Source of the DNA: Sulfobacillus thermotolerans
GTDB taxonomy: Bacteria > Bacillota > Sulfobacillia > Sulfobacillales > Sulfobacillaceae
Assembly (NCBI GenBank): GCA_002951815.1
Contig: CP019454.1
Coordinates: forward strand, 1,178,001-1,242,000
DNA length: 64,000 nt
Direction: 5' to 3'
Numbering within the stretch: position 1 is the first letter of the stretch; every line of letters starts with the position of its first letter. Below are positions 1 to 8,058 of this stretch, piece after piece. Below the pieces are notes generated by a model. That model saw nothing but the letters and a program-made list of their open reading frames with translations. It did no database searches and was not told the DNA's origin. Both the position numbers and the translations under genes were made by a program.

Positions 1-186
1 CTTGGCATTGCAAAAATGAACATTAATACCGACAACCAAGAAGTTTTCACCAAAAAGGTGCGTCAAATTTTGGCAAGCAACGAAACCCTTTATGATCCCA
101 GAAAATATTTGGGCCCAGGCCGGGATGCTATCAAGGAAATGGTGAAGAGTAAATTGCGACTGACCGGCTCTGTCAATCGCGTCTGA
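1..186 (+). CDS. fba: Class II fructose-1,6-bisphosphate aldolase, C-terminal fragment (5' end outside window)
   Basis: Reading frame 1 is open from the first base to TGA at 184-186 and gives 61 residues. It contains AKMNINTD near the start and ends YDPRKYLGPGRDAIKEMV plus a short basic tail, the typical C-terminus of class II (zinc-dependent) fructose-bisphosphate aldolase. The enzyme condenses DHAP with glyceraldehyde-3-phosphate, or erythrose-4-phosphate in the Calvin cycle. It lies 59 bp upstream of the phosphoribulokinase start on the same strand, so the two are probably co-transcribed as part of a cbb-type cluster extending leftwards. The catalytic residues lie outside the window, so only family membership can be judged. 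Confidence 0.85.
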   Translation, partial: LGIAKMNINTDNQEVFTKKVRQILASNETLYDPRKYLGPGRDAIKEMVKSKLRLTGSVNRV

Positions 187-245
187 TAGCGACGAATTAG
201 GAGGAGAGCATAGACGGGGTGTCTGGACAGATAGGAGGGACTAAA

Positions 246-1193
246 ATGGTACCAAAACGTCACCGCATTACAATGATTGGCATCGCGGGAGACAGCGGTG
301 CAGGCAAGTCAACTTATGCCACGGCTCTACAAGAATTGCTAGGGCCAGACCGCGTAACGGTTTTGACACTAGATGACTATCATTCATTGGACCGTGATGA
401 GCGTAATGCCATCGGCATTACGGCGTTGAACCCATGGAAGGCGAATAACCTTGGCCTTCTAGTGGATCATGTTTGGGCCTTGAGGCATGGTCGTCCCATT
501 GTCAAACCGACATATGATCACGCGACCGGACGATTTGGCCCCATGGAAGAAATAGTTCCGAAGGATATTATCATTTTGGAAGGTTTGCATACCCTCTACC
601 TGGAGCGTCTCCGCGAAGCCTTGGACCTGCGCATGTATTTTGACACGGACAATGAGTTGCGTGTCCGTTGGAAAGTGCGCCGTGATTCTGGGGCCCGTGG
701 TTATACTCCCCAGGAAGTTTTGGCGGAAATTGAACGGCGACGTCCTGACGTCATGCGCTACATTGAACCGCAGAAAGCGTTTGCAGATCTGGTGATTCAC
801 TACATGCCTGACGATTCGCAAGAACCCAGTCCCGAATACCCAGAGCCGGTGCGTGTGGTATTTGCTGAGAGACTACGGCGTAACAAGCGCATTTTGGTTA
901 AATGGTTAGCCTTAGGAGCTCGCCTGGGGTTGGTGCATGCCGAACATGTACATGACATTGTGGAAGGCGAAGAAATGGAAGTGGCGGCACTTTGGGGAAC
1001 GACTCAGCAAACCGCGTTGCAGTCTCTAGTGGAAATGGTGTCTGACAGTCAGTTGTTTCATGAACACATAACCCGATTGGGGAAGACATTGGATTATGAT
1101 CCGATTGGTGTTTCGCGGATTTTAGTGGCTAGTATGATTTTGTTGTTGGACCGTAATTTTCGGCACGATGAACAAAGTCTGCGCCAAATGTAA
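246..1193 (+). CDS. prk: Phosphoribulokinase
   Basis: A 315-residue kinase that would phosphorylate ribulose-5-phosphate to ribulose-1,5-bisphosphate for RuBisCO. The N-terminus carries a P-loop (GDSGAGKST, about residues 15-23). It is followed by the LTLDDYH stretch and the IILEGLH segment typical of the PRK/uridine-kinase superfamily, with ERRRPD and RYIEPQ further on. The PRK rather than uridine-kinase call rests on the YHSLDR-DER-GIT-LNP pattern and on the aldolase gene just upstream. The ATG at 246 was chosen over an in-frame GTG at 219 because AGGAGG lies about 7 nt before it. No RuBisCO gene is in the window. Confidence 0.85.
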   Translation: MVPKRHRITMIGIAGDSGAGKSTYATALQELLGPDRVTVLTLDDYHSLDRDERNAIGITALNPWKANNLGLLVDHVWALRHGRPIVKPTYDHATGRFGPMEEIVPKDIIILEGLHTLYLERLREALDLRMYFDTDNELRVRWKVRRDSGARGYTPQEVLAEIERRRPDVMRYIEPQKAFADLVIHYMPDDSQEPSPEYPEPVRVVFAERLRRNKRILVKWLALGARLGLVHAEHVHDIVEGEEMEVAALWGTTQQTALQSLVEMVSDSQLFHEHITRLGKTLDYDPIGVSRILVASMILLLDRNFRHDEQSLRQM

Positions 1194-1218
1194 GGCGAAG
1201 ACCATAGGAACGGTACTA

Positions 1219-1255
1219 CAAAGAAACCCGAAGAGTTACTCTTCGGGTTTCTTTG
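1219..1255. terminator. Bidirectional intrinsic terminator between prk and the methyltransferase
   Basis: A perfect inverted repeat with 17-bp arms and a 3-nt loop (TTA). AAAG/CTTT at the arm ends supplies T-runs on both strands. It sits between two convergent genes, and the last codons of the minus-strand methyltransferase (KKPEE-stop) are encoded inside the right arm. Confidence 0.85.
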
Positions 1256-1820
1256 CGGACATTTGGTACCATGGGCTGGGAGCCGGGATAAACTGGACCT
1301 CGCGGAAGTGGTGGGACAGCAGCAAGTGCTCAAGTTCATTCGGTGCAAAACGAATATCAATAGGCGGCCCAAATGCGGTATCCACTTTGTCCCATTCCAC
1401 TAAAAAGTAGGTACCTCCGGGTTTAAGAATGCGAAGGACTTCATTGAGAATCGCAGGATAATCAGGGAGATCGTGAAGCACGTTGGCCATAAGGACCACA
1501 TCGACTGAAGCGTCGGCTATAGGAATATCGTGGGCCATGGCTTGAATCGGGGACAAATTTGTTAGCTTGGCTTCTGTCGCGCGCTTAGCAGTCCATTCCA
1601 ACATATCTTGCTGTCTGTCGATCGCTAATACACGGCCTTGAGGCAATCGCTTGGCCGCAGGGATTGCATAAAAACCCGGCCCACACCCAATATCTGCCAT
1701 AATTAGGTCGGGCCGGGTCAAAAAGTGATCTAAAGTTTCGTCAGGCGGAAAAACTTGCTGGCGGCTAGCCTCCATTTGCGCTAATCGTTCGGGATCGAAA
1801 TGATGACCATCGTGCGGCAA
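1236..1820 (-). CDS. SAM-dependent class I methyltransferase
   Basis: About 194 residues with the class I SAM-binding signature: motif I ADIGCGPGFYAIPAA, the acidic AIDRQQ end of strand 2, ANVLHDLPD (motif post-II), and RILKPGGTYFLVEW (motif III). This is the UbiE/Methyltransf_11 type; the substrate cannot be told. The gene starts with TTG: AGGGAGG (on the minus strand) lies 7 nt before the TTG at 1820, while an adjacent TTG at 1823 is only 4 nt away. The 3' end overlaps the bidirectional terminator shared with prk. Confidence 0.8.
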   Translation of the reverse strand: MPHDGHHFDPERLAQMEASRQQVFPPDETLDHFLTRPDLIMADIGCGPGFYAIPAAKRLPQGRVLAIDRQQDMLEWTAKRATEAKLTNLSPIQAMAHDIPIADASVDVVLMANVLHDLPDYPAILNEVLRILKPGGTYFLVEWDKVDTAFGPPIDIRFAPNELEHLLLSHHFREVQFIPAPSPWYQMSAKKPEE

Positions 1821-1866
1821 CAAAAAACCTCCCTCAGACTGAATTAGTGAACGTCTAGACCCGGTG

Positions 1867-2157
1867 TTACCATTTTTGCCAGGTCTGTCGCGATTGATTC
1901 AAGCGGCCAATAATCTGATCAAATTCTTCGTGCCCTAGTTCACCCCGGGCATAGCGTTCTTGAGCAATTTCTAGGGGAGTTTGGGTAGGAAGTGATGGTG
2001 TCTGGTCCTGAAATATGGACCTTGGGTGCGGATCCCAATAAGACGATTCATCTTGAGGAGCAGACATCCGTCGATAAAATGCTGCACTTGCAGCCAAAAC
2101 ACTCATAGCGATGATAAACGGTGGGAAAACAAAGAATAGCACTGGCATCTTCGTCAT
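1867..2157 (-). CDS. Small membrane protein with C-terminal SHOCT domain
   Basis: A 96-residue protein with one N-terminal transmembrane segment (PVLFFVFPPFIIAMSVLAAS, about residues 4-23), a polar linker, and a C-terminal short SHOCT-type motif (LEIAQERYARGELGHEEFDQ). SHOCT motifs are short C-terminal modules thought to mediate oligomerisation; the function here is unknown. The open frame extends upstream to 2370, but AAGGAG lies just before the ATG at 2157, which fixes the start. The gene lies between two methyltransferase genes on the same strand. Confidence 0.7.
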   Translation of the reverse strand: MTKMPVLFFVFPPFIIAMSVLAASAAFYRRMSAPQDESSYWDPHPRSIFQDQTPSLPTQTPLEIAQERYARGELGHEEFDQIIGRLNQSRQTWQKW

Positions 2158-2227
2158 CTCCTTGTTATCTCCTCTTATTGTAGCAAAGATCCGCGGAGAC
2201 AAGATAGAGAATTTTCGCAAGCACTCT

Positions 2228-2938
2228 TTATAAGAGAAAAGGATTGCTAGGACCGACGTTTTCCAACAGTAGGCCTTCGACGAATCCTCCAAGCCATTGC
2301 TGCGATGTGAGGAGGGCAAATTGCGGCGATAAAACTTGGACAATGTCGGCGATTGTTGGATGGGACACACAGCATGGTCGCGTGGGCAATCCCGTAAATC
2401 GCCGGTAGGTTTCGGACCAATACCAAATACGATGGGCGATACGTGCTAAGAAGGTGTCGCGAGGGCCGTGGGTGAGCAAAATAATACGGCCGCCTGGGCG
2501 CGTCAAGCGGGATAGTTCAGATAGCACCACGGGCCATTGCGTGGTTGTTGTTAAGACAAAATCGGTGATGATACGATCAAAACTTTGATCAGGATAGAAA
2601 ATATGATCCCAATTACCCATAAGCCATTGAATGCGACGTTCTGTGCGGTTGCGCGTTAAGGCTTCGGCTTGGTGTAGTAGTTCGAAGGAATTGTCAACAC
2701 CGACCAATTCGGTATGCACTGAAATGGTCGAGGCGATTTTCCGTGTTAACGCGCCTCGTCCACATCCTAAGTGCAAGATATTCTCCGCGCTATCCGCCTC
2801 GAGATGAGACAGAGCCCATTGCTGCCATGGGAAAACAGGCGGCGGCTCAGTTTTGCCTGTCTTATGGATGCTATGATAAGCTTGTTCCTTGGCAATGCCT
2901 GGCATCTTCATCACCTGCTCCATTCCCACTTCTCTCAT
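2228..2938 (-). CDS. SAM-dependent methyltransferase
   Basis: About 236 residues. Motif I is ILHLGCGRGALTRKI, the acidic loop is LVGVDNSFELL, and RLTRPGGRIILLTHGP is motif III. These place it in the Methyltransf_11/25 superfamily; the substrate is unknown. Several ATG codons lie in frame at the 5' end (MREVGMEQVMKM), and none has a clearly best ribosome site, so the start may be up to 11 codons further in. A perfect 8-bp palindrome lies immediately upstream and may control the gene. Confidence 0.7.
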   Translation of the reverse strand: MREVGMEQVMKMPGIAKEQAYHSIHKTGKTEPPPVFPWQQWALSHLEADSAENILHLGCGRGALTRKIASTISVHTELVGVDNSFELLHQAEALTRNRTERRIQWLMGNWDHIFYPDQSFDRIITDFVLTTTTQWPVVLSELSRLTRPGGRIILLTHGPRDTFLARIAHRIWYWSETYRRFTGLPTRPCCVSHPTIADIVQVLSPQFALLTSQQWLGGFVEGLLLENVGPSNPFLL

Positions 2939-2944
2939 TCCTAT

Positions 2945-2963
2945 TTACACAAAAATTGTGTAA
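2945..2963. promoter_or_regulatory. Palindromic operator candidate upstream of the 2228-2938 methyltransferase
   Basis: The sequence TTACACAA-AAA-TTGTGTAA is a perfect 8+3+8 inverted repeat placed 7 bp before the first ATG of the minus-strand methyltransferase. Its size and symmetry fit a dimeric helix-turn-helix repressor site. No regulator gene lies next to it. Confidence 0.45.
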
Positions 2964-2970
2964 CCAAACC

Positions 2971-3009
2971 ACGACCAGATGGGGTAAAAAGGATGGTCCA
3001 TCTGGTCGT
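2971..3009. repeat. 12-bp inverted repeat with 15-nt loop downstream of the L,D-transpeptidase gene
   Basis: Arms ACGACCAGATGG (2971-2982) and CCATCTGGTCGT (2998-3009) pair perfectly. The repeat lies between the transpeptidase stop (3041, minus strand) and the next minus-strand gene, so it could terminate or stabilise the upstream transcript. There is no clear T-run, so a simple intrinsic terminator is uncertain. Confidence 0.5.
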
Positions 3010-3040
3010 GAATGAACGGAATAGTCATGGGAATTAGCGA

Positions 3041-4603
3041 TTAGGATGCAGATTTCGTGGGGGGAGCAACCGTAACGAGGGTACCGTAGTGCATATAAGG
3101 CCACACACGTGCGGCGACCGGAATAGGCAGTTCCACGCAACCTAGACTTTGAGGAAATCCATAGGAGGCACGGGGAAATCCGTGAACAGCGTCGCCGCCT
3201 TTAAAATAATTGATGTAAGGCACCCCGGGGTCATAATATTTAACGCCAAACGGGTTAACGCCCTGCATGGTTTGGGAACGATACCGCAGATAGACGGGGT
3301 AGGTTCCAAGGTACGTGGGCGACTGTGGAATTCCGGTGTTAGCGAGGGTCTTGAGAATAATTTGTCCATTGTGCCATAGTGTGAGAGTTTCGGGAAGATT
3401 TTCGGACACGTAGGCATAGGTGTATCCATCAGGATTCGTTTGGTCCGCAAGATCGGCATTGATTAGAGCCTTCCATACGGCAGGTCCTGCTACACCATCT
3501 GTGGGCATGCCTTCTACTCGTTCAAAATTCATCACAGCTCCTTTAACCATGACGTTATATTGGCCGGGAACCCATAGGCTTTGGAGCGCGGCTGGAGTTT
3601 GGGCATACTCCCATTGAAATTGACCCGAAGGCGCCGTTTCCATCGCGGCAATTTGCGCGGGTAGGGTTGGAGCCACGGGGGTAGAAGGAATCCACTTCAA
3701 AGGAAGATATCCGAGTTTGGCTAGAAGTTCTTGAAGACGCAAAGTCGAGCCAGGGGCGGTAGCCCAGTTGACGGATAACGTCTTTGGGAAATACGCGCCG
3801 TCCGTGGCAATATAGCCGTTCTTGCCGCCGGGCAACGTCACATTAATGACGGCATTAGGACCGTATCCCCAAGTTGATGAATTCGGAATGAATTCTTCCG
3901 TTTGGTTGTTTTTCCAAATCCAATGGCCCGGAATGGACGGACTAAGCCGTGGCGTGATGCGTGGATTCGCAATGGGCTGAGAAAATGAGAGGAGCAACGG
4001 AGTGTACAAGCCAATCGGATGATACACCGACGGGGATGTTGTGACTTTGAGCCACCCCGGCGTACGCCAGCTAAGAGTTTTGGGCATGGAAACACTTTCC
4101 CAAGCGCGGGCTTGGGTTTCTACAGTCAGGGTGCCTTGTTGTCCTGGCACAGTGCCCAAACTATTAATGGAATAGACCTGTTGTGGAACCGGTGCGGTGA
4201 CCTCGCTTATCCGGCCGCTTGCCATAATGCGGATGGACGATGCCGGGGCCGAAAGAGATAACGACAAGGGTTTGCCCGGGGATACAATTAAGTGATTGGA
4301 TGCGAGAATGGGATCTGTTGGAGTCGTGATCGAATGAGTAACGGTTACGGGACCAAATGGCCACCAACTAGGACCTTGCACCGCAATTCGCACGTCATAG
4401 ACCGAGCCGGCGTGCAAGGAGCGTGAGGGCCACAATTGGCCATTTTTAATAAGCAGAGGAATGGCCTGCCCGTGAGCGTTGACAGCGTCGGCCATTAGGA
4501 CATGTCCTGTAACGGTAATGCGAGCTAAAGCGCGAGAACTCGCGCCAAAGGAGACTCGGGGCCAGATGGCATAGACTGCGAGTCCGGCCGCAAGAAATGG
4601 CAA
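3041..4603 (-). CDS. L,D-transpeptidase (YkuD) with extracytoplasmic N-terminal region
   Basis: A 520-residue exported protein that would make 3-3 cross-links in peptidoglycan or act on cell-wall peptides. The C-terminal catalytic domain has the YkuD signature: a conserved His in VHGFPRASYG and the nucleophile Cys in SLGCVELP. Before it is a peptidoglycan-binding-like stretch (GMPTDGVAGPAVWKALI). The long N-terminal part looks like beta-rich Ig-like domains. The N-terminus (PFLAAGLAVYAIW) is a membrane anchor or uncleaved signal. The start is probably the TTG at 4603, because a TAG lies eight codons further upstream in frame; its ribosome site is weak. Confidence 0.8.
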   Translation of the reverse strand: MPFLAAGLAVYAIWPRVSFGASSRALARITVTGHVLMADAVNAHGQAIPLLIKNGQLWPSRSLHAGSVYDVRIAVQGPSWWPFGPVTVTHSITTPTDPILASNHLIVSPGKPLSLSLSAPASSIRIMASGRISEVTAPVPQQVYSINSLGTVPGQQGTLTVETQARAWESVSMPKTLSWRTPGWLKVTTSPSVYHPIGLYTPLLLSFSQPIANPRITPRLSPSIPGHWIWKNNQTEEFIPNSSTWGYGPNAVINVTLPGGKNGYIATDGAYFPKTLSVNWATAPGSTLRLQELLAKLGYLPLKWIPSTPVAPTLPAQIAAMETAPSGQFQWEYAQTPAALQSLWVPGQYNVMVKGAVMNFERVEGMPTDGVAGPAVWKALINADLADQTNPDGYTYAYVSENLPETLTLWHNGQIILKTLANTGIPQSPTYLGTYPVYLRYRSQTMQGVNPFGVKYYDPGVPYINYFKGGDAVHGFPRASYGFPQSLGCVELPIPVAARVWPYMHYGTLVTVAPPTKSAS

Positions 4604-5370
4604 CGGCCAGAGATATGTTCTCTAGCGGTGCGGTCTATGTTTACCACTACGCGTTTCCAACAAAGGAAATCACCTACCATTCATATACAATCCCATCCAT
4701 ACAATCTTCTACTTAGAGTAACGCAAGGCATCCTTCAATGGTTACAATCCTGCTAGCAAATTTACCGTATTTTGGCCGACTGGAATACACAAAAGACGAT
4801 AAGGTTCGACAAGTGGCGGTCTAGAAGCAAAAGCGAGATGGGGCGGGGTGCTATTGGGTTTCTTTTCACATAAAGGTTCCTATTCTTTAGTCACTCTTCC
4901 TGTGAAAAGTGTAAACGTTGTAGTGCATTGCCGCAGGACTTCCCGGCCGATTGCCACGGTGCTTCGTAGTTCTTTTGGGATGGACCTCTAGTGGGAGTCT
5001 GTAAACCTGCGAGCCTGCAAGGTCCTTAACTATCCTAGGGACCTACAGATTAGGTGAAGAGCCACCGCCAGACGGAAAAAACCCCGGAACGTTCGCACGG
5101 CGCAGAGCGGGGAAGTGAAAAAATGCCGAGGGAAGATGCTAGATTCGGTAGTACGAAAGGTCCAAGGAATAGGGCCGAATGGCCCCGAAGACTGTGATCC
5201 GGTAGTCCCTGGAAATGGGACCCCCTGCCTCTCTTGCAAGAGGCCATAACCCGTTACACTAAAGATGCACAGCAAGGGGTTTTTAGAAGAACGGCCAGAA
5301 ATACCCGTTCTTGTGAATTCAAAGCAATAGAGCGGGGTACCCTACGCTGGAGATAAAGGAAGGTGAGAAC
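4604..5370. other. 767-bp gene-free region; candidate structured RNA at about 4915-5290
   Basis: No open frame here looks real on either strand. The part from about 4915 to 5290 is rich in potential stems. TCTGTA...TACAGA (about 4997-5050) encloses AGGTCC...GGGACCT. CCCCG...CGGGG lies near 5084-5115. GGGCC-GAAT-GGCCC is near 5172-5186, and CCTCT...AGAGG near 5225-5243. A weak hairpin followed by TTTTT lies at about 5275-5283. It precedes the cytochrome b6 operon, so it could be a long leader or a separate small RNA. I could not match it to RNase P RNA, tmRNA, SRP RNA, 6S RNA or a riboswitch class I know. Confidence 0.35.
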
Positions 5371-5460
5371 ATGACCACTCAGACAGGCAACTATATTGTG
5401 GAAATACTGTTTCTCGTGACGTTTGTCGTCGGGCTCTTATGGCCCAGTAAGCACCACTAA
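5371..5460 (+). CDS. 29-residue single-pass membrane peptide of the cytochrome b6 operon
   Basis: A short ORF (MTTQTGNYIVEILFLVTF... ending WPSKHH) with a good ribosome site (AAAGGAAGG, about 7 nt before ATG) and one hydrophobic helix. It ends 50 bp before the cytochrome b6-like gene on the same strand. Cytochrome b6f and bd complexes often contain tiny one-helix subunits (PetG/PetL or CydX), and this is a plausible analogue by position and topology. Homology to those families is not claimed. Confidence 0.6.
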   Translation: MTTQTGNYIVEILFLVTFVVGLLWPSKHH

Positions 5461-5510
5461 GCAACAACAAGCGGTGCGCACGTAGTAGCGACACAGGGAG
5501 GGAATGAATT

Positions 5511-6140
5511 ATGGCGAACTGGACAACGGCGTCTCGTAAAGCGCTGGCGGAAGTGATGTCCATCGATACATGGCTGCCAGAAACGATGCCCGAGTACGCG
5601 CAGGGTTTTATGTATATGTTAGGGTCTCTCACGGCCTCCAGTTTTGTGGCACTCATTATTTCGGGGGTGGTGCTGGCAGCCAATGGTCCGGCCAGCTGGT
5701 CTTATAACGGGGCCGACCGCTTTGCAGCAGCGGTGCATTTTTGGTCCGTGCAAGCATTTTTCTTCTTTATGATGTTGCATTTGTGGCGGGTGTTCTTTAC
5801 CGGAGCGTGGCGGGGCGGACGCAAGGAAACATGGTTGCTCGGGGCGTTAGCTCTTCTTATCGCTATTCCTACCGCATTTACCGGATTTTTGATTAACGGA
5901 GACTTTTATTCTCAGTGGAATGCCGTGCAAGCTAAAGATGGTTTGAACGCTTTAGGGTTAGCGTGGGTCAATTTGCCCAATGCTGGGCAAATGTTTGGTA
6001 TGCATGTGGTGGTTTTGCCATTAACCTTGAGCGTTATTATCTTTGGACACATCGTGAGAGTGCGGATCAAGGGTGTTGTACCGCCGTATCCCATCAAACA
6101 CGAGGCGTCTGTTTCAGCGGTCTCAAAGGAGGGGCAATAA
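5511..6140 (+). CDS. Cytochrome b6-like (cytochrome b N-terminal) subunit
   Basis: A 209-residue integral membrane protein matching the N-terminal half of cytochrome b, with four predicted helices. Two His pairs spaced 14 residues apart fit bis-histidine ligation of two b hemes: VHFWSVQAFFFFMMLHLWR in helix B and MHVVVLPLTLSVIIFGH in helix D. Such subunits oxidise (mena)quinol in b6f/bc complexes. It is preceded by a 29-residue membrane peptide and followed 3 bp later by a membrane-anchored partner. No Rieske protein or cytochrome c gene lies next to it, so the rest of the complex must be encoded elsewhere or the complex is unusual. Confidence 0.8.
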   Translation: MANWTTASRKALAEVMSIDTWLPETMPEYAQGFMYMLGSLTASSFVALIISGVVLAANGPASWSYNGADRFAAAVHFWSVQAFFFFMMLHLWRVFFTGAWRGGRKETWLLGALALLIAIPTAFTGFLINGDFYSQWNAVQAKDGLNALGLAWVNLPNAGQMFGMHVVVLPLTLSVIIFGHIVRVRIKGVVPPYPIKHEASVSAVSKEGQ

Positions 6141-6143
6141 GTC

Positions 6144-7118
6144 ATGGCGACACGAGCGCAAGATGATATGGTGACAAATTACCGCTACGTCCCAGAAGAC
6201 TTTATGAAGCATTTAATGGGGACCCTAGCCATTGTCTCAGTCCTTGTCTTGGTATTGGCGGGCTTGTTTGGGGTGCCGGAGAAACCGCCTCTGACCATTC
6301 AGAAGGATGCGATTCAAAATCCTGTGGCGTTTGAAGCGATGACCACGCGCGACCTTAATGGGCAGGGTCGTATGGCGAGTTATGGACCGCCTTACAACAA
6401 TGGCACCGGGAACTTGGAGTTTGTTTTTCAGAAGTGGGTAGGAATTCTTCACCCGCTTAATGCGGAAAACGACTTTATTCTAAAGCCGCTGCGCATGGCG
6501 GCCACCGTCAATCCCTCTATCACGCCTGCTTTGAATCAGTTTGAAAGCGCGTCACGGGCACAGCAGATTCTTTGGGCCAACAATTATGAAAATGCCTTGG
6601 CTAAAGGCACCGTTAAGAATGGTGTGGTTGTGGTTCCGCCGGGCAATTACGGACCAGTGCAAGCGTTGATGAATGACACCTTGAAGCTGGGTGAGAGTGG
6701 TCTAATGTCTGGGGCCTTAATCCGGAATCCCAACGTCGTCACACGTTTTGATAATCAAAATTACGAGTTGTTTCTTGAGGGGCAACCCCTTCACAGCGCG
6801 GCGGCTCCATTGAACCTCAAAGGCACGCAGTGGGGTATTGAACACTCCGCGGTGCCCGGATATCCAGCCGCTTGGTGGATGACCATTCCGACATGGATTT
6901 ACCAGTGGCCGTTCGTCGCCAATTCGCCTGCTAACGATGCAATTGCATTAAGCATTGGCTTCCTGTTCTGGTTGGCATTGGCTTTGACCCCTTGGATTCC
7001 AGGCTGGAACAAGGTTCCTCGTTATCTTGGGGTCTATAAGCTGGTTTGGAAAGACTTCTACTATCGTCAAACACACACGTCTCCCAGCAAAGGAGATGAG
7101 ACGCGTGGAGTCTCTTAA
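6144..7118 (+). CDS. Membrane-anchored partner of cytochrome b6; unusual subunit-IV-like protein
   Basis: A 324-residue protein with one helix near the N-terminus (LAIVSVLVLVLAGLFG, about 31-46) and one near the C-terminus (IALSIGFLFWLALALTPWIP). They flank roughly 215 residues that should lie outside the cytoplasmic membrane. The N-terminal segment (helix followed by VPEKPPL) loosely resembles the start of b6f subunit IV, but the PEWY quinol-site motif and a third helix are not visible. It starts 3 bp after the cytochrome b6 stop, so it is surely co-translated with it. The function is inferred from position only. Confidence 0.6.
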   Translation: MATRAQDDMVTNYRYVPEDFMKHLMGTLAIVSVLVLVLAGLFGVPEKPPLTIQKDAIQNPVAFEAMTTRDLNGQGRMASYGPPYNNGTGNLEFVFQKWVGILHPLNAENDFILKPLRMAATVNPSITPALNQFESASRAQQILWANNYENALAKGTVKNGVVVVPPGNYGPVQALMNDTLKLGESGLMSGALIRNPNVVTRFDNQNYELFLEGQPLHSAAAPLNLKGTQWGIEHSAVPGYPAAWWMTIPTWIYQWPFVANSPANDAIALSIGFLFWLALALTPWIPGWNKVPRYLGVYKLVWKDFYYRQTHTSPSKGDETRGVS

Positions 7119-7308
7119 AAAGAGCGTGAGTTTCCTTCGCATGGCTGGCGGGAGCGTGTTAGGAATCGCTGGATTCGGCACCATTAGTACGGGGATTTTA
7201 CCCTTCCGCGGCGAGCACGTGTTATTAGGCCTTGGCGAGGTGGCTGTTGGTACCGTCCTAGCGCTTGGGGTTCTTACCCCGCTGCGGACTGGACACCATC
7301 CTTCATAA
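7105..7308 (+). CDS. Small membrane protein at the end of the cytochrome b6 operon
   Basis: A 67-residue protein with two hydrophobic stretches (about 14-29 and 39-57) and a His-containing tail. The frame is open from 7027, but a strong AAAGGAG (7089-7095) lies 9 nt before a GTG at 7105, which I take as the start. It overlaps the end of the preceding gene by 14 bp, a sign of translational coupling. Function unknown; it is probably a minor subunit of the same complex. Confidence 0.55.
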   Translation: MESLKKSVSFLRMAGGSVLGIAGFGTISTGILPFRGEHVLLGLGEVAVGTVLALGVLTPLRTGHHPS

Positions 7309-7330
7309 AGGATTGGACATAGAATTCCCA

Positions 7331-7367
7331 AGAAGCCCCTGACTATTCTGTCAGGGGCTTCTCTTGT
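7331..7367. terminator. Bidirectional terminator between the cytochrome operon and dut
   Basis: Inverted repeat AGAAGCCCCTGAC...GTCAGGGGCTTCT with a 6-nt loop, between convergent genes. T-rich sequence follows on the plus strand, with A-rich sequence on the far side. Confidence 0.75.
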
Positions 7368-7374
7368 TTGAACG

Positions 7375-7818
7375 TTAGTGAGTGGTGCTGCCGAAGCCTC
7401 CTGTGCGGGTTGCTTGGGCCACGTCATCATCTGTTACACCAAACCTTACAAATATGCCTTGAGCAATGCGGTCACCGCGTTCAATTATGACCGGCTCTTG
7501 ACCGTTGTTGGTGAGAGGAATGAAAATATGGCCCTCGTTGTCGGGGTTGTCCACATAATCTCGGTCAATGACGCCCACTTGATTGGTGAGAACGCAATGT
7601 TTTTTGATAGCCCATGAACTTCGAATGACGATAAGAAGCACTTCGCCGGGAGGCATGTATGCCTTAAGCCCCGTGGGCACTAGAGCTGTTTGGCCGGGCG
7701 TTAACTCGATTCGCACGGCAGATGCCATGTCATAGCCAGCCGAATCTTGGGTATGACGGACAGGGAGGGAAAGCCCTTGGTCTTGGTAGTCGGATACAAA
7801 GGCAAAATAACGTGTCAC
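7375..7818 (-). CDS. dut: dUTP diphosphatase (dUTPase)
   Basis: A 147-residue trimeric-type dUTPase that hydrolyses dUTP to dUMP and pyrophosphate. The five conserved motifs are present in order: DSAGYDM (I), RSSWAIK (II), GVIDRDYVDN (III), GDRIAQGIFV (IV) and TRTGGFGSTTH (V). The sequence between motif III and the C-terminus is of the usual length. AAAGGAG lies 5-6 nt before the ATG at 7818. It is a single gene convergent with the cytochrome operon. Confidence 0.9.
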   Translation of the reverse strand: MTRYFAFVSDYQDQGLSLPVRHTQDSAGYDMASAVRIELTPGQTALVPTGLKAYMPPGEVLLIVIRSSWAIKKHCVLTNQVGVIDRDYVDNPDNEGHIFIPLTNNGQEPVIIERGDRIAQGIFVRFGVTDDDVAQATRTGGFGSTTH

Positions 7819-8058
7819 GGTTAAGCTCCTTTTACAAATGATGGAATGTGCTGGGTATGAACTAACACCGAAAATTAAGCCACATCACTCCGTATGATAG
7901 TCAATTGCAGCCTGTGATGAAAGTCATAGAAAATAATGCAAAAAAAATAGCGATGAAATGTGGAATAACTAGTATACTGACAAAGGAAGGAAGAATATTG
8001 GGATTATTACTGAATATTCTTAGAAAGTAAAGGTTCCGCTTTGAGAGGAGACTGTTCT

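Noticed and set aside
5030-5275. Two minus-strand open frames of 65-81 codons
   Set aside because: No ribosome sites, odd composition and overlap in two frames; they are by-products of the GC-rich stems.
4900-5300. RNase P RNA, tmRNA, SRP RNA, 6S RNA or cobalamin riboswitch
   Set aside because: I looked for their conserved blocks (for example GAGGAAAGTCC, the tmRNA ends, the SRP tetraloop helix, GCCACTG with its B12 box) and found none. A short likeness to 23S rRNA (TAACTATCCTA) is isolated and not extended.
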